From Lysobacter changpingensis (GTDB lineage Bacteria; Pseudomonadota; Gammaproteobacteria; Xanthomonadales; Xanthomonadaceae), in the NCBI RefSeq assembly GCF_017308985.1, contig NZ_JADWPE010000002.1:186001-250000 (forward strand): a DNA stretch of 64,000 bases. The letters run 5' to 3'. The translations under genes were made by a program, and so were the position numbers. Below the pieces are notes generated by a model that did no database searches, was not told the DNA's origin, and saw only the letters and a program-made list of their open reading frames with translations. Positions 19,780-28,506 of the stretch are shown one piece after another (positions within the stretch are counted from its first letter, which is position 1; every line of letters starts with the position of its first letter).

Positions 19780-20751
19780 ATGAACGCCACCACCCTCCCC
19801 GCCGTCGAAGTCCCCGCATCGCGCGACCACAAGGACGCGCGCAACGACCGGCTGTTCCGCTACGTCCTCACCGGCACCGTGGTCTTCGTGCTCGTCGCGC
19901 TCGCCAGCGCGGCGCTGTCGATGCTGTGGGGCGGGCGCCACGTCCTTGAGAGCGAGGGCCTGAGCTTCTTCTTCAGCGCGCAATGGAATCCCGTCGAGGA
20001 CCAGTACGGCGCGCTCGTTCCGATCTACGGCACCGTCGTCACCGCGCTCATCGCGATGCTGATCGCGGTACCGGTGAGCTTCGGCATCGCCTTCTTCCTC
20101 ACCGAAGTCGCGCCGCGCTGGGCGCGCGGCCCGATCGGCACGGCGATCGAACTGCTCGCCGGCATTCCCTCGATCATCTACGGCATGTGGGGCCTGTTCG
20201 TGCTCGTGCCGGTGATGACCGAATACGTCACGCCGTGGCTCAACGACCACGCCGGCACGCTGCCGGTGATCGGCGCCCTGTTCCAGGGCCCGCCGCTGGG
20301 CATCGGCATGCTCACCGCCGGCATCGTGCTGGCGATCATGGTGATCCCGTTCATCTCGTCGGTGATGCGCGAGGTCTTCCTCACCGTGCCCACGCGCCTG
20401 AAGGAATCGGCCTACGCGCTGGGTTCGACCAAGTGGGAAGTGAGCTGGGACATCGTGCTGCCGTACACGCGCTCGGCGGTGATCGGCGGCATCTTCCTGG
20501 GCCTGGGCCGCGCACTGGGCGAGACGATGGCGGTCGCCTTTGTCATCGGCAACAGCGTGAACTTCTCCGCATCCCTGCTCGAACCCGGCACGACCATCGC
20601 CGCGCTGATCGCCAACGACTTCGGCGAGGCGACCGAAACCTACCGTTCCGCGCTGCTGCTGCTGGGCTTCGTGCTGTTCATCGTCACCTTCGTGGTGCTC
20701 GCGATCGCGCGCTTCATGCTGCTCAAGCTCGCGCGCAAGGAGGGCAACTGA
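19780..20751 (+). CDS. pstC: Phosphate ABC transporter permease PstC
   Basis: Inner-membrane permease of 323 aa with six or seven hydrophobic segments. The EAA-type cytoplasmic loop (PTRLKESAYALGSTKWEVSW) contacts the PstB ATPase, and GGIFLGLGRALGETMAVAFVIG is the family signature. The start at 19780 (MNATTLPAVEV) is chosen because the longer in-frame extension is translated REP2 sequence. The stop overlaps the pstA start by one base (TGATG). Confidence 0.96.
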   Translation: MNATTLPAVEVPASRDHKDARNDRLFRYVLTGTVVFVLVALASAALSMLWGGRHVLESEGLSFFFSAQWNPVEDQYGALVPIYGTVVTALIAMLIAVPVSFGIAFFLTEVAPRWARGPIGTAIELLAGIPSIIYGMWGLFVLVPVMTEYVTPWLNDHAGTLPVIGALFQGPPLGIGMLTAGIVLAIMVIPFISSVMREVFLTVPTRLKESAYALGSTKWEVSWDIVLPYTRSAVIGGIFLGLGRALGETMAVAFVIGNSVNFSASLLEPGTTIAALIANDFGEATETYRSALLLLGFVLFIVTFVVLAIARFMLLKLARKEGN

Positions 20752-21650
20752 TGAGCGCCCCCACCGTGTCCGTGAAGACCGAACGCGAATTCAAGGTCGC
20801 CGACGCGCTGTACCGCCGCCGTCGCATCGTCAACGTCGTATCCCTCGTGCTGGCCTGCGCGGCGGCGCTGTTCGGCCTGTTCTTCCTGGGCTGGATCCTG
20901 TGGACGCTGATCGCCAAGGGCATCGGCGGCATCAATTGGGCGCTGTTCACGCAGAACACGCCGCCGCCGATGCAGGAAGGCGGCCTGATGAACGCCTTCT
21001 TCGGCAGCGCCGTGATGTGCGTCATCGCCATCCTGATCGGCACGCCGCTGGGCATCGCCGCCGGCACGTGGCTCGCCGAATACGGCCACGCACGCAGGTT
21101 CGGCACGGTGGTGCGTTTCGTCAACGACATCCTGCTGTCGGCGCCGTCGATCGTGCTGGGCCTGTTCGTGTACACGCTGGTGGTAATGCAGACCGGCGGC
21201 AACTTCTCCGCGCTCGCCGGTGCGATCTCGCTGGCCTTCATCGTGCTGCCCGTGGTGGTGCGCACCACCGACGAGATGCTGCGCCTGGTGCCGGCGCAGA
21301 TGCGCGAAGCCGCGCTGTCGCTCGGCGTGCCGCAGTGGAAGGTGATCGTGCAGGTGCTCTACCGCAGCGCGTCGGCGGGCATCGTCACCGGCGTGCTGCT
21401 CGCGCTGGCCCGCATCTCAGGCGAAACCGCGCCGCTGCTGTTCACCGCGTTCGGCAACCAGTACTGGTCCACCAACGTGCTGCAGCCGATGGCTTCGGTG
21501 CCGGTGGTGATGAACCAGTTCGCCGGCAGCCCGTACGAGTCGTGGCAGGTGCTGGCCTGGGCCGGCGCGCTGGTGCTGACCGTCTTCGTCCTCCTCATCA
21601 GTCTCGTCGCGCGCGCCATCGTGCTGCGCAACCGGATCAGCCATGACTGA
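20751..21650 (+). CDS. pstA: Phosphate ABC transporter permease PstA
   Basis: Second permease subunit, 299 aa, with about six transmembrane segments. Its EAA loop is [20 protein letters not shown], followed by [26 protein letters not shown]. It pairs with PstC. Translation is coupled upstream to pstC (one-base overlap) and downstream to pstB (eight-base overlap, ATGACTGA). Confidence 0.96.
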   Translation: MSAPTVSVKTEREFKVADALYRRRRIVNVVSLVLACAAALFGLFFLGWILWTLIAKGIGGINWALFTQNTPPPMQEGGLMNAFFGSAVMCVIAILIGTPLGIAAGTWLAEYGHARRFGTVVRFVNDILLSAPSIVLGLFVYTLVVMQTGGNFSALAGAISLAFIVLPVVVRTTDEMLRLVPAQMREAALSLGVPQWKVIVQVLYRSASAGIVTGVLLALARISGETAPLLFTAFGNQYWSTNVLQPMASVPVVMNQFAGSPYESWQVLAWAGALVLTVFVLLISLVARAIVLRNRISHD

Positions 21651-22506
21651 CCTTTCGAACCTCTCGGGCCTTTCGCCCCGGACCACCGCCATGAACGACG
21701 CCCGCATCGCCCTCGCCACGCCGGAGCGCAACACCGTCGCCGCTGCCGCGTCGCCGGTGAAGCTCGCCGCACGCGGCCTGAACTTCTACTACGACAAGTT
21801 CCACGCGTTGAAGGACATCAACCTGGAGATCCCCGAGAAGCGCGTGACCGCGCTGATCGGCCCCTCCGGCTGCGGCAAGTCCACGCTGCTGCGCATCTTC
21901 AACCGCATCTATGCGCTGTATCCGAAGCTGGAAGCGCGCGGCGAGGTGCTGCTGGACGGCGAGAACATCCTCGATGCGCGCTATCCGATGAACCGCCTGC
22001 GCAGCAAGGTCGGCATGGTGTTCCAGAAGCCGGTGCCGTTCCCGATGACGATCTACGAGAACGTCGCCTACGGCATCCGCCACCACGAGAAGCTGTCGAA
22101 GTCCGAGATGGACGCGCGCGTCGAGCACGCGCTGCGCCAGGGCGCGCTGTGGGACGAGGTGAAGGACAAGCTCAACGCGAGCGCGCTCGGCCTGTCCGGC
22201 GGCCAGCAGCAGCGTCTGTGCATCGCGCGCGCCGTCGCGCTGCGCCCCGACGTGCTGCTGCTCGACGAACCGACCTCGGCGCTCGATCCGATCTCCACCA
22301 GCCGCATCGAGCAGCTGGTCGAGGAGCTGAAGAAGGACTACACGATCGTCATCGTGACCCACAACATGCAGCAGGCCGCGCGCGTGTCGGACTTCACCGC
22401 CTTCATGTACCTGGGCGACCTGATCGAACACGGCACGACGGACATGATCTTCTCGAATCCGACGAAGCAGCAGACCGAGGATTACATCACCGGCAGGTTC
22501 GGATAA
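21643..22506 (+). CDS. pstB: Phosphate ABC transporter ATP-binding protein PstB
   Basis: ATPase of the Pst importer. Walker [11 protein letters not shown]-loop VFQKPVPFP, signature LSGGQQQRL, Walker [13 protein letters not shown] and switch His in VTHNMQQA are all present. The start at 21643 overlaps the pstA stop and gives 287 aa. A second ATG at 21691 gives 271 aa, closer to the usual ~260, and cannot be excluded. In Pho signalling PstB also takes part with PhoU and PhoR. An imperfect palindrome separates it from phoU. Confidence 0.95.
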   Translation: MTDLSNLSGLSPRTTAMNDARIALATPERNTVAAAASPVKLAARGLNFYYDKFHALKDINLEIPEKRVTALIGPSGCGKSTLLRIFNRIYALYPKLEARGEVLLDGENILDARYPMNRLRSKVGMVFQKPVPFPMTIYENVAYGIRHHEKLSKSEMDARVEHALRQGALWDEVKDKLNASALGLSGGQQQRLCIARAVALRPDVLLLDEPTSALDPISTSRIEQLVEELKKDYTIVIVTHNMQQAARVSDFTAFMYLGDLIEHGTTDMIFSNPTKQQTEDYITGRFG

Positions 22507-22509
22507 GCC

Positions 22510-22609
22510 GGGAACGGGGAATGGGGAATCGAGAGTCGGAAGAGCTCGTCTCCTCACTCCCTCCCGCCCTGCCGCTTCTGCGATTCCCCATTCCCCATTC
22601 CCGGTTCCC
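22510..22609. repeat. Long palindrome with GGGGAATGGGGAATCG arms between pstB and phoU
   Basis: The left arm (22510-22531) repeats GGGAA-type units, and the right arm (22581-22609) is its near-complement with one extra GGGAAT unit. A 49-base spacer lies between. It fills the 110-base gap ahead of phoU. The same motif style recurs faintly at 62293-62325. In RNA it would form a strong stem just before the phoU ribosome site. Confidence 0.8.
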
Positions 22610-22616
22610 AAGACAG

Positions 22617-23321
22617 ATGACCATGCACGACCACATCGTCAAGAGCTACGACGACGAGCAGCGCCGGCTGCTCAACGAGACCCTGCGCATGGGCGAAATG
22701 GCCGCCTCGCAGCTGGAGGCCGCGCTCGACGTGGTCCAGCGCCGAGACGACAAGGCCGCCGAACGCATCATCGCCAACGATGAAGCCATCGACGCGCTGG
22801 AGCAGGAAGTCAGCCACGACGTGATGAAGCTCGCGCTGCGCGGACCGATGGCGCGCGACCTGCGCGAGATCCTCGCGGCGATCCGCATCGCCTCCGACAT
22901 CGAACGCGTCGGCGACTACGCGGCCAACGTCGCCAAGCGCTCGCTCGCGCTGAACCTGTCGCCGCCGCTGCCGCACGTGAGCGGGCTGCATGCGATCGGC
23001 ACGCTGGCCGTGCAGCAGGTGCGCGACGTGCTGGTGGCGTATCGCGACAACAACGTCGAACTCGCCCAGCGCGTGCGCGCGCGCGACGCCGACCTGGACG
23101 TCGCCTACACCGCGCTGTTCCGCGAACTGCTCACCTACATGATGGAAGACGCGCGCGCCATCACGCCGTGCACGCATCTTCTGTTCATGGCGAAGAACAT
23201 CGAGCGCATCGGCGACCACGCCACCAACATCGCCGAGAACGTGTGGTTCCTCGTGCGCGGCGAGGAAGCCCTCCCGCCGCGCGAGAAGCGCGACGGCAGC
23301 AGCACGACGGCGGCGCCGTAA
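22617..23321 (+). CDS. phoU: Phosphate-signalling regulator PhoU
   Basis: A 234-aa two-domain helical protein that links the Pst transporter to the PhoR/PhoB two-component system and lowers Pho expression when phosphate is ample. Both PhoU metal-binding repeats are visible: IASDIERVGDYAANVAKRS and MAKNIERIGDHATNIAENV (ExxxD type). Two in-frame ATG codons, 22617 and 22623, are near each other with only a weak ribosome site. It lies 110 bases after pstB, behind the palindrome. phoB and phoR are not in the window. Confidence 0.95.
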   Translation: MTMHDHIVKSYDDEQRRLLNETLRMGEMAASQLEAALDVVQRRDDKAAERIIANDEAIDALEQEVSHDVMKLALRGPMARDLREILAAIRIASDIERVGDYAANVAKRSLALNLSPPLPHVSGLHAIGTLAVQQVRDVLVAYRDNNVELAQRVRARDADLDVAYTALFRELLTYMMEDARAITPCTHLLFMAKNIERIGDHATNIAENVWFLVRGEEALPPREKRDGSSTTAAP

Positions 23322-23826
23322 CGCTTCTGTAGCCCGGGTAAGCGAAGCGCACCCGGGGCGAACGAAGCAGCAAGCGTCAACGACGCGGCAAGTTCACAAA
23401 CACCGTCATCCCCGCGCAGGCGGGGATCCAATCCTGCGAACTTCATGCGCTCCAGATGAGGTGACGCGTTCACGGTCGGATTCCCGCCTGCGCGGGGATG
23501 ACAGGCTGCGCTTGGGCCAAACCGCCCCGGGTGCGCTTCGCTTACCCGGGCGACAAACGCCCGGCATTCATTTCACCGCGTATCCCGCCCGCCTCGGCGC
23601 ATTCACCGCCGCGGCCCACGACTCATGGCCTATGACGCGACGCGCCGGATTGCGCAAAGTCCCGCTGCGCGGATGCGTTCGCGCGGAAACCGCTTCCATC
23701 ACGTGCTGCACTGCGTCACGTGAAGCGGATTTCACCGGTCGCTATCCTTTGCCCTGTCATCGTTCCCAGGCCTGAAACCGGGCCATCCTCCGCGGGGTCC
23801 CCCGCATCGCGCACAGGAGTTCACTC
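23322..23826. repeat. Nested repeat block: REP2 pair inside a REP1 pair
   Basis: The 505-base gap after phoU begins with a REP1 unit (23328-23358). Two opposed REP2 units follow (23404-23429 and 23478-23503), then the inverted REP1 partner (23524-23556). The outer and inner arms are both self-complementary, so the whole 230 bases can fold as one branched structure. The rest (23557-23826) should contain the promoter of the RiPP locus; I see no gene there. Short open frames across it are translated repeat. Confidence 0.82.
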
Positions 23827-24183
23827 ATGTCCAGCAAGACCAGCAAGACCGTCGTCCTCGTCGCCGGCGCCGCCCTGGCCGGTGGGATCGCCCTTTCCGG
23901 CTCGGCGTTCGCCATGACCGACCTGGCCTCGGGCTACATGCTCAGCGCCGGCGAAGGCAAGAAGGCCGGCGAAGGCAAGTGCGGCATGGAAAAGATGGAC
24001 GCCGACAAGGACGGCAAGGTGTCGCAGGCCGAATTCGGCGCCGCGCACAACGGCGACACCAGCAAGTTCGCCACGCACGACGCGAACCAGGACGGCTTCC
24101 TCTCCGCCGACGAACTGAAGGCGAAGAAGGGCGACAAGATGGAAGGCAAGTGCGGCGAGGGCAAGTGCGGCGGCATGCATTGA
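23827..24183 (+). CDS. HvfA-like RiPP precursor with EGKCG motifs and two EF-hands
   Basis: Exported 118-aa precursor peptide. Residues 1-29 form a signal peptide ending GSAFA. The mature part has EGKCG at 49-53, 106-110 and 111-115 (Cys52, Cys109, Cys114) and a decayed copy, EGKKA, at 43-47. EGKCG is the motif whose Cys the HvfB/HvfC enzymes turn into oxazolone/thioamide copper ligands in Haemophilus. Between the motifs lie two canonical EF-hand loops, DADKDGKVSQAE (58-69) and DANQDGFLSADE (85-96), so calcium binding is expected too. The DUF692 and DUF2063 genes follow directly, after a hairpin. Modification is inferred from the neighbours; the EF-hand pairing is the unusual part. Confidence 0.85.
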   Translation: MSSKTSKTVVLVAGAALAGGIALSGSAFAMTDLASGYMLSAGEGKKAGEGKCGMEKMDADKDGKVSQAEFGAAHNGDTSKFATHDANQDGFLSADELKAKKGDKMEGKCGEGKCGGMH

Positions 24184-24199
24184 ATGCGAGTCCCTCGCA

Positions 24200-24230
24200 A
24201 AAGCCCGCACATCCATGTGCGGGCTCTTCA
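24200..24230 (+). terminator. Hairpin between precursor and modification-enzyme genes
   Basis: 11-bp perfect stem AGCCCGCACAT-CC-ATGTGCGGGCT (24202-24225) followed by CTTCAAT, 18 bases after the precursor stop. The weak T-tract suggests partial termination, which would make precursor mRNA exceed enzyme mRNA, a usual layout in RiPP operons. Confidence 0.72.
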
Positions 24231-24255
24231 ATAGTGCGTCGCTCATGGACAGGCA

Positions 24256-25119
24256 ATGAGCTGCCTGGCTGACACTTCGGTCGGACTCGGACTGCGGCGG
24301 GCCCTGCTGGGCCCGCTGCGGGACGCCGCCGCGGGCGACTTCGATTTCCTCGAATGCGCCCCGGAAAACTGGATCGGCGTCGGCGGCAGGCTCGGCGAAG
24401 CGCTCGACGAACTCGCCGCGCGCCATGCGCTCACCTGTCACGGCCTCTCGCTTTCGTTGGGAGGTTTCGCGCCGCTGGATGAAACCTTCCTCGCGCGGGT
24501 GCGCCGGTTCCTCGACCGCCACCGCGTCGCGCTGTACAGCGAACACCTGAGCTACTGCGCCGACGACGGCCAGCTCTACGACCTGCTGCCGCTGCCCTTC
24601 ACCGACGAAGCGGTGCACCACGTCGCCGCGCGCATCCGCCAGACGCAGGACATCGTCGGCCGCCGCATCGCGGTGGAGAACGTCTCCTACTACGCGACGA
24701 TGCCGGTGGATCGCGATCAAACCGCGCTCGACGAGGCGGCCTTCATCAACGCGGTGCTGGACGAGGCCGACTGCGACCTGCTGCTCGACGTCAACAACGT
24801 CTACGTCAACGCGATCAACCATCGCTACGACCCGCACGACTTCCTCGCCGCGATGCCGGCGCAACGCATCGCCTGTTTCCATGTCGCCGGCCATTACGAC
24901 GAAGCCGACGACCTGAAGGTCGACACCCACGGCGCGCCGGTGAAGGACGCCGTGTGGTCGCTGCTCGGCGAGGCGTATCGGCGTTTCGGCGCGCGCCCGA
25001 CGCTGCTGGAGCGCGATTTCAACATCCCGCCCTACGCCGAACTGCTCGGCGAACTCGACATCGTGCGTCGCCTCATGCGCGAACACGCGCCCGCATCGAT
25101 CACGCATGCGCACGCCTGA
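24256..25119 (+). CDS. DUF692 family multinuclear iron oxidase (MNIO), HvfB-like
   Basis: A 287-aa TIM-barrel enzyme of the DUF692 family. The family uses two or three irons and oxygen to remodel Cys in ribosomal peptides (MbnB, TglH, HvfB). Candidate metal ligands stand in conserved places: [57 protein letters not shown] and [10 protein letters not shown]. It follows the EGKCG precursor by 72 bases. Its end overlaps the DUF2063 gene by 14 bases, so enzyme and partner are co-translated. The expected reaction is conversion of precursor Cys to oxazolone plus thioamide, by analogy with Haemophilus HvfB/HvfC. Confidence 0.9.
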   Translation: MSCLADTSVGLGLRRALLGPLRDAAAGDFDFLECAPENWIGVGGRLGEALDELAARHALTCHGLSLSLGGFAPLDETFLARVRRFLDRHRVALYSEHLSYCADDGQLYDLLPLPFTDEAVHHVAARIRQTQDIVGRRIAVENVSYYATMPVDRDQTALDEAAFINAVLDEADCDLLLDVNNVYVNAINHRYDPHDFLAAMPAQRIACFHVAGHYDEADDLKVDTHGAPVKDAVWSLLGEAYRRFGARPTLLERDFNIPPYAELLGELDIVRRLMREHAPASITHAHA

Positions 25120-25879
25120 CGCACCGCCGCGCCTGCGCGCGCAGCAACTCGCACTGACGCGCCACCTGCGCGATCCGCAGGCCGCGCCCGCGCCGGACGG
25201 GGTGGAAGACCGGCGCCTGTCGATCTATCGCGACCTGGTCTACAACAACGTCGAAAGCCTGCTGGCCGGCAATTTCCCGGTGCTGAAGCAGGTGCTCGGC
25301 GATGCGGACTGGCGCGCGCTGGTGCGCGGTTTCTTCCGCGTGCATCGCGCGCAGACGCCGCTGTTTCCCGAGCTCGGCCGCGAATTCCTGCGCTTCCTCG
25401 ACGCGCGCGAAGACCTCGCGCCCACGCTGCCTCCGTTCGCCGGCGAACTGGCGCATTACGAATGGGTCGAACTCGCGCTGCAGATCAGCGACGCCGAACT
25501 GCCTTCGTCCGACGCGCGCGGCGACCTGCTCGACGGCGTGCCGGTGCTGTCGCCGCTGGCCTGGCCGCTGGCGTACGCATGGCCTGTGCATCGCATCGGG
25601 CCGGATCATCGCTCCGCCATGCCGCCGCCGGAACCAACGCTGCTGCTGGTGCGCCGCGTCGCCGATGGCGAAGTGCGGTTCTCGCAGCTGAGCCCGCTGG
25701 CGTTCCGGTTGTTGCAGCGGCTGGACGAGTCGCCCGACCTGACCGGCCGCGCGCAGCTGGAGGCCTTGGCGTCGGAAGCCGGACACGCGGATGCCGCCGC
25801 GTTCGTCGAACAGGGCCGCGCGTTGTTCGAGCAGATGCGCGGCGCCGGCGTGGTGCTGGGGACGCGCACCGCTGCATAG
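25106..25879 (+). CDS. DUF2063 family RiPP partner protein, HvfC-like
   Basis: A 257-aa protein with the DUF2063 N-terminal domain ([50 protein letters not shown], each read in shorter pieces). A C-terminal winged-helix-like domain (about 170-250) is of the kind that binds RiPP leaders. In known systems this partner is essential for peptide recognition by the DUF692 enzyme. It overlaps the DUF692 gene by 14 bases. The DoxX-like HvfD often found next is missing here; RNase T follows instead. Confidence 0.88.
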   Translation: MRTPDAPPRLRAQQLALTRHLRDPQAAPAPDGVEDRRLSIYRDLVYNNVESLLAGNFPVLKQVLGDADWRALVRGFFRVHRAQTPLFPELGREFLRFLDAREDLAPTLPPFAGELAHYEWVELALQISDAELPSSDARGDLLDGVPVLSPLAWPLAYAWPVHRIGPDHRSAMPPPEPTLLLVRRVADGEVRFSQLSPLAFRLLQRLDESPDLTGRAQLEALASEAGHADAAAFVEQGRALFEQMRGAGVVLGTRTAA

Positions 25880-25962
25880 CGCACGCAGCGGCTTCCAGGC
25901 AGACCGCGGACGAGCCCGCCAACGCGCAGGCCGCACTTGCCCCGTCTGCTACCCTTTCCCGC

Positions 25963-26607
25963 ATGCAGAACGCCGACGCACCCGCCCCGCCCACCCGCCT
26001 TTGCAACCGGTTCCGGGGCTTCCTGCCCGTGGTGGTGGACGTGGAAACCGGCGGCTTCGACTGGAACCGCCACGCCCTGCTCGAAATCGCCGTGGCGCCG
26101 ATCGACATGGACGAGAACGGCCTGCTCGTCGTCGGCGAGATCACCAGCAGCCACGTCGTGCCGGCCGAAGGACTGGACATCGATCCCAAGTCGCTGGAAG
26201 TGACCGGCATCGTCATCGACCACCCGTTCCGCGATGCGAAACCCGAGCGCGTGGCGCTGGAAACCGTGTTCGCCCCGGTGCGCGCGGCGCTGAAGAAGCA
26301 CGGCTGCCAGCGCGCGATCCTGGTCGGGCACAACGCGCACTTCGACCTGAATTTCCTCAACGCGGCCGTCGCGCGCAGCGGGCACAAGCGCAATCCGTTC
26401 CATCCCTTCAGCGTGTTCGACACGGTCAGCCTGGCGGGCGTCGCCTACGGGCAGACCGTGCTGGCGCGCGCCGTGCAGGCCGCCGGCCTGCAGTGGAACA
26501 GCGAGGAACAGCACTCGGCCGTGTACGACACCGAGCGCACGGCGCAGCTGTTCTGCCGCATCGTCAACGCGTGGCCGTCGCCGGTGCCGCCGGTGGTGGC
26601 GCCATGA
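25963..26607 (+). CDS. rnt: Ribonuclease T
   Basis: A 214-aa DEDD-family 3'-5' exonuclease that trims tRNA CCA ends and the 3' ends of stable RNAs. Exo motif I is [10 protein letters not shown] (Asp, Glu), motif [14 protein letters not shown] (Asp) and motif [17 protein letters not shown] (His, Asp), so the active site is complete. The start at 25963 gives the family-typical length. The stop overlaps the next start (ATGA). Probably read with, but functionally unlinked to, the RiPP genes upstream. Confidence 0.95.
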   Translation: MQNADAPAPPTRLCNRFRGFLPVVVDVETGGFDWNRHALLEIAVAPIDMDENGLLVVGEITSSHVVPAEGLDIDPKSLEVTGIVIDHPFRDAKPERVALETVFAPVRAALKKHGCQRAILVGHNAHFDLNFLNAAVARSGHKRNPFHPFSVFDTVSLAGVAYGQTVLARAVQAAGLQWNSEEQHSAVYDTERTAQLFCRIVNAWPSPVPPVVAP

Positions 26608-27164
26608 GCGCGACGCCGATGCAGCGCATGCTCGCCGGCGAGCTGTATCGCGCCGACGACGCGGAAATCCAGGCTGCCCAGGCCGCGACCCGCGAATGGC
26701 TGGTGCGCTACAACGCGGCGCTGGGGATGACGCCGGCGCAGCGCCATTCGCTGTTGGCCGAACGCCTGGGCGCGGCCGGCGAAGGCAGCGAGATCCGCCC
26801 GCCGTTCCATTGCGACTACGGCTTCAACGTGCATCTCGGTCGCGGCGTGTTCCTCAACTTCGACTGCGTGATCCTGGACGTGGTCCGCGTGGAGATCGGC
26901 GACGGCACGCAGATCGGCCCGGCGGTGCAGATCTACACCGCCGACCACCCGCGCGATCCGGCGGTGCGCCGCGAAGGCTGGGAGTTCGGCAAGCCGGTGG
27001 TCATCGGCCGCAACGTGTGGATCGGCGGCGGGGCGATCCTGCTGCCGGGCGTGACCGTGGGCGACGATGCGCTGATCGGTGCCGGAAGCGTGGTCACGCG
27101 CGACGTCCCGGCCGGCGCGACCGTGGCTGGCAATCCCGCGCGCATGGTGTCCAAGGGCCCGTAG
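26604..27164 (+). CDS. Sugar O-acetyltransferase (maltose/galactoside acetyltransferase type)
   Basis: A 186-aa left-handed beta-helix acetyltransferase of the LacA/Maa/NodL group. The N-terminal Mac domain ([20 protein letters not shown]) is followed by hexapeptide repeats ([32 protein letters not shown]). The catalytic His is in YTADHPRD, and the standard end [22 protein letters not shown] is split across the last 40 residues. It acetylates a sugar hydroxyl using acetyl-CoA. Coupled to rnt by ATGA. Acceptor unknown. Confidence 0.92.
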   Translation: MSATPMQRMLAGELYRADDAEIQAAQAATREWLVRYNAALGMTPAQRHSLLAERLGAAGEGSEIRPPFHCDYGFNVHLGRGVFLNFDCVILDVVRVEIGDGTQIGPAVQIYTADHPRDPAVRREGWEFGKPVVIGRNVWIGGGAILLPGVTVGDDALIGAGSVVTRDVPAGATVAGNPARMVSKGP

Positions 27165-27296
27165 CCAGCCCGCGCAGTGTTTCGCAGCGCGCAACGCGTT
27201 GTCGCCCCGGCGGGGCGTTCCGCTTGCGTGCTCGCGCACCGAGAATGCTCCGCCGATGCCCACATGGCACCGGATGCGAGAGAGCGCCGTGATGGC

Positions 27297-27311
27297 TTAA
27301 AACCGTTTTAA
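27297..27311. promoter_or_regulatory. AT-rich palindrome upstream of the LpxR-like gene
   Basis: TTAAAAC-C-GTTTTAA is a perfect 7-bp inverted repeat around one base, about 140 bases ahead of the LpxR-like start. It is conspicuous in very GC-rich surroundings. It could be an operator or part of a promoter. The rest of the 27165-27439 gap contains a short GCCCCG/CGGGGC hairpin near 27204-27218 but no gene. Confidence 0.4.
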
Positions 27312-27448
27312 AGAACCGCTGCTGGAATGCTCCGTCGCAGGCGGCGCATCGCGGCGACGCGAACCTCGATGCGATCCTTTCGCACCCCACCGTCGGCCCC
27401 GCGCGTGTCCACGACCGCGCCGGCCGTCGCCCAGACTGGATGTCCCCC

Positions 27449-28498
27449 ATGAACCGTTCCGGATGGCTGTTTCCGGCCGTCTTGCTGTACGCCATCGCCG
27501 GCGCCGCGCAGGCCGACGGCCGCGCCGACTGCACCCACGGCCCCACGCGCCTGCCGCCGATCGTCAATCTGCGCGTCGACAACGACCTGCTCGGCGGCCA
27601 GGACCAGGGCTACAGCAACGGCGTGCAGCTCACGCTGGTGTCGCCGAACCTGCGCGACTACACCGACGATCCCTGCATCCCGCGCCTGGCGCGCTGGGTG
27701 AACCGCCATCTCGAAGCGCTGCAGCCGGCGACGTTCGAGCAGCAGAACATGATCGCCACCTTCGCGCAGGGCATCTACACGCCCACCGATTTCAGCCGTA
27801 GCGACCTGATCGAGGACGACCGCCCCTACGCCGCCGCGCTGCTCGTCGGCCTTGGCTACAACGCGCGCGAAGGCGACCGCCTGCGCACGACGCAGCTGCA
27901 GTTCGGCGTGGTCGGGCCTGCCGCGTTCGGCAAGGAAGCGCAGGACGCCGTGCACCAGATCACCGGCAGCGAGAAGTTCCGCGGCTGGGACAACCAGCTG
28001 GAGAACGAGCCGGTCTTCCGCATCGTCCACGAGCGCATGCGGCGGTTCTCGTCGAACGACGGCATGCCGGGCTGGGGCTGGGACACCATCGCGCACTACG
28101 GCGGCAGCTTCGGCAACCTGGCGACGTACGCCAACGCCGGCGCCGAATTCCGTTTCGGCCGCAACCTGCCCGACGACTTCGGCAGCACCCCGCTGCGCCC
28201 CGCCGGCGAGAACACCGCCCCCACGCGCGAACCGCAGAGCCAGTACACGCCGAGTGCGCACCTGTTCCTGACCATGGATGCGCGCTGGGTGCTGTGGGAC
28301 ATCACCCTGGACGGCAACACCTTCCGCGACAGCCACAGCGTCGACAAGCGCCACGCCGTGGCCAACGTCGGCTACGGCGTGGCGGTGATGTTCAACCGCT
28401 GGAAGTTCGCGCTGGCGCGCTACCACGGCACGCGCGAGTTCGACGGGCAGAAGGAAACGCCGGTGTTCGGCAGCTTCACGATCAGCCGGGCGTTCTGA
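27449..28498 (+). CDS. LpxR/DUF2219-family outer-membrane lipid A deacylase
   Basis: Outer-membrane barrel enzyme of 349 aa related to Salmonella LpxR, which removes the 3'-acyloxyacyl group of lipid A. The start at 27449 (MNRSGWLFPAVLLYAIAGAAQA) gives a clean signal peptide; an ATG three codons earlier is possible. The family opening NLRVDNDLLGGQDQGYSNGV carries the conserved Asn-Asp pair and YSNG. DDRPYAAALLVGLGY is the following strand pair. The C-terminus (GSFTISRAF) ends in Phe, as barrels do. It is convergent with the lipid operon on the minus strand, eight bases away. Confidence 0.87.
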   Translation: MNRSGWLFPAVLLYAIAGAAQADGRADCTHGPTRLPPIVNLRVDNDLLGGQDQGYSNGVQLTLVSPNLRDYTDDPCIPRLARWVNRHLEALQPATFEQQNMIATFAQGIYTPTDFSRSDLIEDDRPYAAALLVGLGYNAREGDRLRTTQLQFGVVGPAAFGKEAQDAVHQITGSEKFRGWDNQLENEPVFRIVHERMRRFSSNDGMPGWGWDTIAHYGGSFGNLATYANAGAEFRFGRNLPDDFGSTPLRPAGENTAPTREPQSQYTPSAHLFLTMDARWVLWDITLDGNTFRDSHSVDKRHAVANVGYGVAVMFNRWKFALARYHGTREFDGQKETPVFGSFTISRAF

Positions 28499-28506
28499 GA
28501 CCCGCG

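Noticed and set aside
25880-25962. An HvfD/DoxX-like gene completing the RiPP operon
   Set aside because: Only 83 bases separate the DUF2063 gene from RNase T and they hold no coding sequence.
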